Shown here: positions 30,739 through 33,642 of the stretch, in pieces
Layout of the letters: every line of letters begins with the position of its first letter
Position numbering within the stretch: the first letter of the stretch is position 1
Source: CAZPLZ01 sp964587525
GTDB taxonomy: Bacteria; Oederibacteriota; CAKKQC01
Direction of reading: 5' to 3'
Assembly (NCBI GenBank): GCA_964587525.1
Contig: CAZPLZ010000007.1
Coordinates: 1 to 33,642, forward strand
DNA length: 33,642 nt
Notes under the pieces: generated by a model
What the model was told of the DNA's origin: nothing
Databases searched by the model: none
The model's input: only the letters and a program-made list of their open reading frames with translations
Translations under genes and position numbers: made by a program

Positions 30739-31539
30739 ATGGCGCACTGGTTAAATCGGCTGGAGCGAAGGTTCGGGCGGTTTGGAATCCCCAATCTGAT
30801 CCTTTATATCGTGGCGGGGCGCGGCCTGGCTTATCTCCTCGCCCGTACCAATCCAGAATTTCCCTACTATCTGGTCCTAGACCCCGATGCTGTCCGGCAC
30901 GGTCAAGTCTGGCGCCTGTTCACATACGTGTTCACACCCCCTGGGGGCGGCATCTTCTTCGCGATGATCGAACTCTATTTCACCTACATCATCGGGAACG
31001 CACTGGAGACCGTCTGGGGGAGTTTCCGGTTCACCCTGTACTACATGATCGGCGCGCTCGCAACCGCTGCCGTCGCGTTGCTGGTCCCAGGCGCTTGGGT
31101 GACCCCGATTTACCTGAACCTCTCCCTCTTTCTGGCTTTTGCGACACTCTTTCCCGAATTCACCGTGCTGCTTTTTTTCATCTTGCCAGTCAAAGTCAAA
31201 TACCTAGGCTGGATCAGCGCGGGCTACCTCACCCTCTTATTCTGGACCTCACCTCTGTCCGAAAAACTTTTCATCCTGACCGCCCTCACCAACTACCTCC
31301 TGTTCTTCTGGCCTGAAATCCGTGAGTGGACCTCTGGAAAGCTCCGCTCAACACGTACAATACCCAGCCTCACCCCAACGGGCAGCCAGAGCACACCCGT
31401 CCACCGGTGCACGGTCTGTCACAAGACAGAGGCCAACGGGCCGTACCTGGAATTCCGCATCTGTACCTGCGCGCGTTGCGGCGAGGGGAAGGAATTCTGC
31501 ATGGAACACCTCCAGGAGCACCGCGGTCATGCCGCGTGA
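30739..31539 (+). CDS. Rhomboid-like membrane protein with C-terminal zinc ribbon, probably inactive
   Basis: A 266-aa protein with six or so membrane spans. The rhomboid-like core is seen in RHGQVWRLFTYVFTPP (WR motif of loop L1, residues 58-59), IELYFTYIIGNALETVWGS and FRFTLYYMIGALA. The catalytic GxSG of span 4 is replaced (YLNLSLFLAFATLFPEF, 125-141) and the His of span 6 is absent (LTALTNYLLFFWPEI), so protease activity is unlikely. The cytoplasmic tail has CxxC (C224, C227), then CTCARC (C242-C247), C254 and H257/H261, a zinc-ribbon pattern. ATG 30739 follows GAGGTGAC. The antiporter gene starts 11 bp after its stop, suggesting an operon. Confidence 0.8.
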   Translation: MAHWLNRLERRFGRFGIPNLILYIVAGRGLAYLLARTNPEFPYYLVLDPDAVRHGQVWRLFTYVFTPPGGGIFFAMIELYFTYIIGNALETVWGSFRFTLYYMIGALATAAVALLVPGAWVTPIYLNLSLFLAFATLFPEFTVLLFFILPVKVKYLGWISAGYLTLLFWTSPLSEKLFILTALTNYLLFFWPEIREWTSGKLRSTRTIPSLTPTGSQSTPVHRCTVCHKTEANGPYLEFRICTCARCGEGKEFCMEHLQEHRGHAA

Positions 31540-31550
31540 GTTATGAATAA

Positions 31551-33587
31551 GTGAGTCACGTCTCGTTCCTTCAGGATCTCGCGGTGGTGATGATCGTGGC
31601 TGGCCTCGTCTCGGTGCTGTTTCACCGGATGCGCCAGCCAGTGGTGCTCGGCTACATCATGGTTGGTGTGATCATCGGCCCGCACACGCCGCCGTTTCCG
31701 CTCATCAGCGACGAAGCCACGATCCACACACTCGCGGAGCTCGGGATCGTCTTCCTGATGTTCTCACTGGGCCTCGACTTCAACCTCCGCAAGCTCACCC
31801 GGGTGGGCTGGACCGCCTTCATCGCGGGAACGCTGGGCATCCTCCTCATGGGATGGGCGGGGTACGCCACCGGGAGCCTGCTCGGCTGGTCAGCTATGGA
31901 CAGCCTCTTTCTGGGCGCCATCCTGTCAATTTCCTCCACCACGATCACCGTCAAAGCCCTCGCGGAGCTGGGCTGGACCGGCGAGGAGGCGGCCGAGCTC
32001 ATGTTCGGCATCCTGATCGTCGAGGACATCCTGGCCATCGTCATCATCGCACTGCTCTCCAGCATCGCCATGACCGGCTCGCTCAACGCGGGTGAAATCT
32101 TGATAACCGGGGCCAAGCTTGGCATCTTCCTCGCCGTCGCCCTGGTCCTCGGGCTGCTCCTGGTTCCCAAGCTGCTTAGTTATATCGGCGCCTTCAAGAG
32201 TAACGAAATCATGCTCATCGCCGTCCTGGGACTGTGCTTCGGCGTCTCGCTCCTCTCCATCAACCTGTGGCGGACCTCGGCGCTCGGCGCGTTCCTGATC
32301 GGCGCGGTGATGGCCGAAGCCCGCGAAACCGGATTGATCGAAACACTCACCCGGCCCATCAGCCACATGTTCAGCGCGGTGTTCTTTGTCGCCGTCGGGC
32401 TTCTGATCGACCCGGCTCTACTCTGGCAGTACGCGCTCCCCATCGCAGTGATCACGGTTACCGTGGTGCTGGGCAAGGTGGTTACCCGGACCTTCGGCAC
32501 CCTTGTGGCCGGCCACGACCTGCACACCTCCTGCCGCGTGGGGCTAGGGCTGGCACACATCGGTGAGTTTTCGTTCATCATCGCCGCCCTCGGGCTAACC
32601 CTCCACGTGACGAGCGATTTCCTGTATCCGATCGCCGTGTCGGTGGCCGTCATCACAACGTTTCTCGCTCCTTACTTCATTAGAAACTCCGATTCGCTGG
32701 CGGAGTGGATCGGAAAGCGCGCGCCACGACCGTTCCTCAACTACCTCGAGGTCTATCGCCTGTGGGTGGAGCGCATCAGACAGGCAGGGATGGCCAGCGC
32801 CGTGCGCCGGCAGATTGCCCGCGCCATACGGATCCTTTCGCTGAACATCATGCTGATCGCCGGCGCATTCCTCACAGCGGCGTTCGCGGCCCGGACTGCC
32901 CGGAGCTGGCTTCCCCTCTTTGACCAGCATCCTGGCGTGCTTAAGACCGCGTTCTGGCTTGGCGCGGCGATCCTCACCTTGCCACTGTTCATCGCGACGT
33001 TCCGAAAATTACAGGCGCTGACCACCCTGCTGGCAGAGCTGGGCACCCAGGCCGCGCCCCCCGGCCAGCGGGCCAAAGCCATCAGGCTGGTTATTGCGAA
33101 CACCATGTTGCTGGCGGGGCTGGTGGGCTTAAGCCTGTTCACGTTGTTGCTCAGCTCCACCATCCTTCCGCCATTGAATGTCCTGGCGGTGCTGTTGCTG
33201 GGCATCGCTATCCTGGCCTGGGTGTTCGGGCAGCGCTTAAGCGACATGTACACCAACGCCCAGATCTCGCTCCAAGAGACGTTTGCCCGGCCGTCAGCGC
33301 CCCGCCACGTGGAACCGCTGCCCCCGCCACCTCCCAGCCTGGAAACCTTTCATCTAGACACGGTCACGCTCACACGGCGCTCACCCACCGCGCGCAAGCT
33401 GATCCGCGAAGTGGACCTGCGCCGGAAGACCGGGGTCACCATCACCTGCATTGAGCGCGGCAAAGAGCGGATCTTCAATCCGGGGCCAGACGAGGTCCTG
33501 CATGCGGGCGATGAGCTCCTGATCATCGGGAACTTAAAGCAGCTCACCCACGCCCGCACGCTGCTGCTGAAGGGGATGCGACCTTAG
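31551..33587 (+). CDS. CPA2-type cation:proton antiporter with TrkA-C domain
   Basis: A 678-aa inner-membrane protein. Residues 1-385 form a Na+/H+ exchanger (KefB-like) domain: VLGYIMVGVIIGPHTPPFPL, LGIVFLMFSLGLDFNLRKLT, ISSTTITVKALAELGWTGEE, LMFGILIVEDILAIVIIALL, SALGAFLIGAVMAEARET and GLGLAHIGEFSFIIAALGL. Four more hydrophobic spans follow (430-560), an extension beyond plain KefB. The end (about 605-675) is a TrkA-C/RCK-C domain (KLIREVDLRRKTGVTITCIE, DEVLHAGDELLIIGNLKQL) that may bind a ligand and gate transport; no RCK-N domain is seen. The start is GTG at 31551. The ion (K+ or Na+) cannot be read from sequence. Confidence 0.9.
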   Translation: MSHVSFLQDLAVVMIVAGLVSVLFHRMRQPVVLGYIMVGVIIGPHTPPFPLISDEATIHTLAELGIVFLMFSLGLDFNLRKLTRVGWTAFIAGTLGILLMGWAGYATGSLLGWSAMDSLFLGAILSISSTTITVKALAELGWTGEEAAELMFGILIVEDILAIVIIALLSSIAMTGSLNAGEILITGAKLGIFLAVALVLGLLLVPKLLSYIGAFKSNEIMLIAVLGLCFGVSLLSINLWRTSALGAFLIGAVMAEARETGLIETLTRPISHMFSAVFFVAVGLLIDPALLWQYALPIAVITVTVVLGKVVTRTFGTLVAGHDLHTSCRVGLGLAHIGEFSFIIAALGLTLHVTSDFLYPIAVSVAVITTFLAPYFIRNSDSLAEWIGKRAPRPFLNYLEVYRLWVERIRQAGMASAVRRQIARAIRILSLNIMLIAGAFLTAAFAARTARSWLPLFDQHPGVLKTAFWLGAAILTLPLFIATFRKLQALTTLLAELGTQAAPPGQRAKAIRLVIANTMLLAGLVGLSLFTLLLSSTILPPLNVLAVLLLGIAILAWVFGQRLSDMYTNAQISLQETFARPSAPRHVEPLPPPPPSLETFHLDTVTLTRRSPTARKLIREVDLRRKTGVTITCIERGKERIFNPGPDEVLHAGDELLIIGNLKQLTHARTLLLKGMRP

Positions 33588-33591
33588 TTAC

Positions 33592-33615
33592 CCCCCTCAC
33601 CCTAGGGAGAGGGGG
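33592..33615. repeat. REP-like palindrome after the antiporter gene
   Basis: CCCCCTCACCC (33592-33602) faces GGGAGAGGGGG (33605-33615) with one A-A mismatch. It lies 4 bp after the stop, without a T run. It shares its words with the element at 13218-13290, which indicates a dispersed repeat family that may double as a transcript end. Confidence 0.6.
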
Positions 33616-33642
33616 ACATTACGCGCTGGCGCGCGGTTGCGG

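Overview
This window is a piece of a moderately GC-rich, diderm (outer-membrane-bearing) bacterial chromosome. It carries Lpx lipid A genes, an OmpH/Skp chaperone, a phosphatidylethanolamine pathway, a two-subunit 2-oxoacid:ferredoxin oxidoreductase and a B12-dependent ribonucleotide reductase. The gene order ilvH-ilvC-psd-pssA-leuA together with skp-lpxD-lpxC-fabZ-lpxA-lpxI reminds me of Nitrospirota or NC10-type bacteria. That is inference from gene content and order, since no rRNA is present.

Region 1 (1-5496, minus strand) is a branched-chain amino acid and phospholipid block: ilvD, a perfect 21-bp inverted repeat, ilvH, ilvC, psd, pssA and the 5' part of leuA. The acetolactate synthase large subunit gene ilvB, usually next to ilvH, is absent, and the KARI resembles the yeast Ilv5 type. 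Region 2 (5559-6121) holds toxin-antitoxin debris: an orphan YgiT-type zinc finger protein and a shortened CopG-like antitoxin. Region 3 (6146-12406) is a visibly lower-GC cassette of three exported proteins: a 21-blade WD40 protein, a HEAT/propeller lipoprotein and an unknown secreted protein. It is joined to the 3' end of the lipid A operon.

Region 4 (12406-19705, minus strand) runs korA-korB-skp-lpxD-lpxC-fabZ-lpxA-lpxI, tightly packed with several overlaps. Region 5 (19907-24497, minus strand) has tsaC, a TPR protein, nrdJ with a promoter carrying two candidate NrdR boxes, and mgtC. purC is divergent, on the plus strand.

Region 6 (25496-30673) is a 5.2-kb integrative element inserted in a tRNA-Tyr gene and bounded by a 40-bp direct repeat made of the 5' half of the tRNA. 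It carries a tyrosine integrase, an excisionase-like HTH protein, several very small proteins (two ribbon-helix-helix proteins and two paralogous acidic micro-proteins), a two-HTH protein, a primase-polymerase remnant, an unknown protein and an outer-membrane beta-barrel cargo protein. The functional tRNA-Tyr lies at the right end. Region 7 (30739-33642) is host chromosome again: a rhomboid-like pseudoprotease with a C-terminal zinc ribbon, a CPA2-type cation:proton antiporter with a TrkA-C domain, and a REP-like hairpin.
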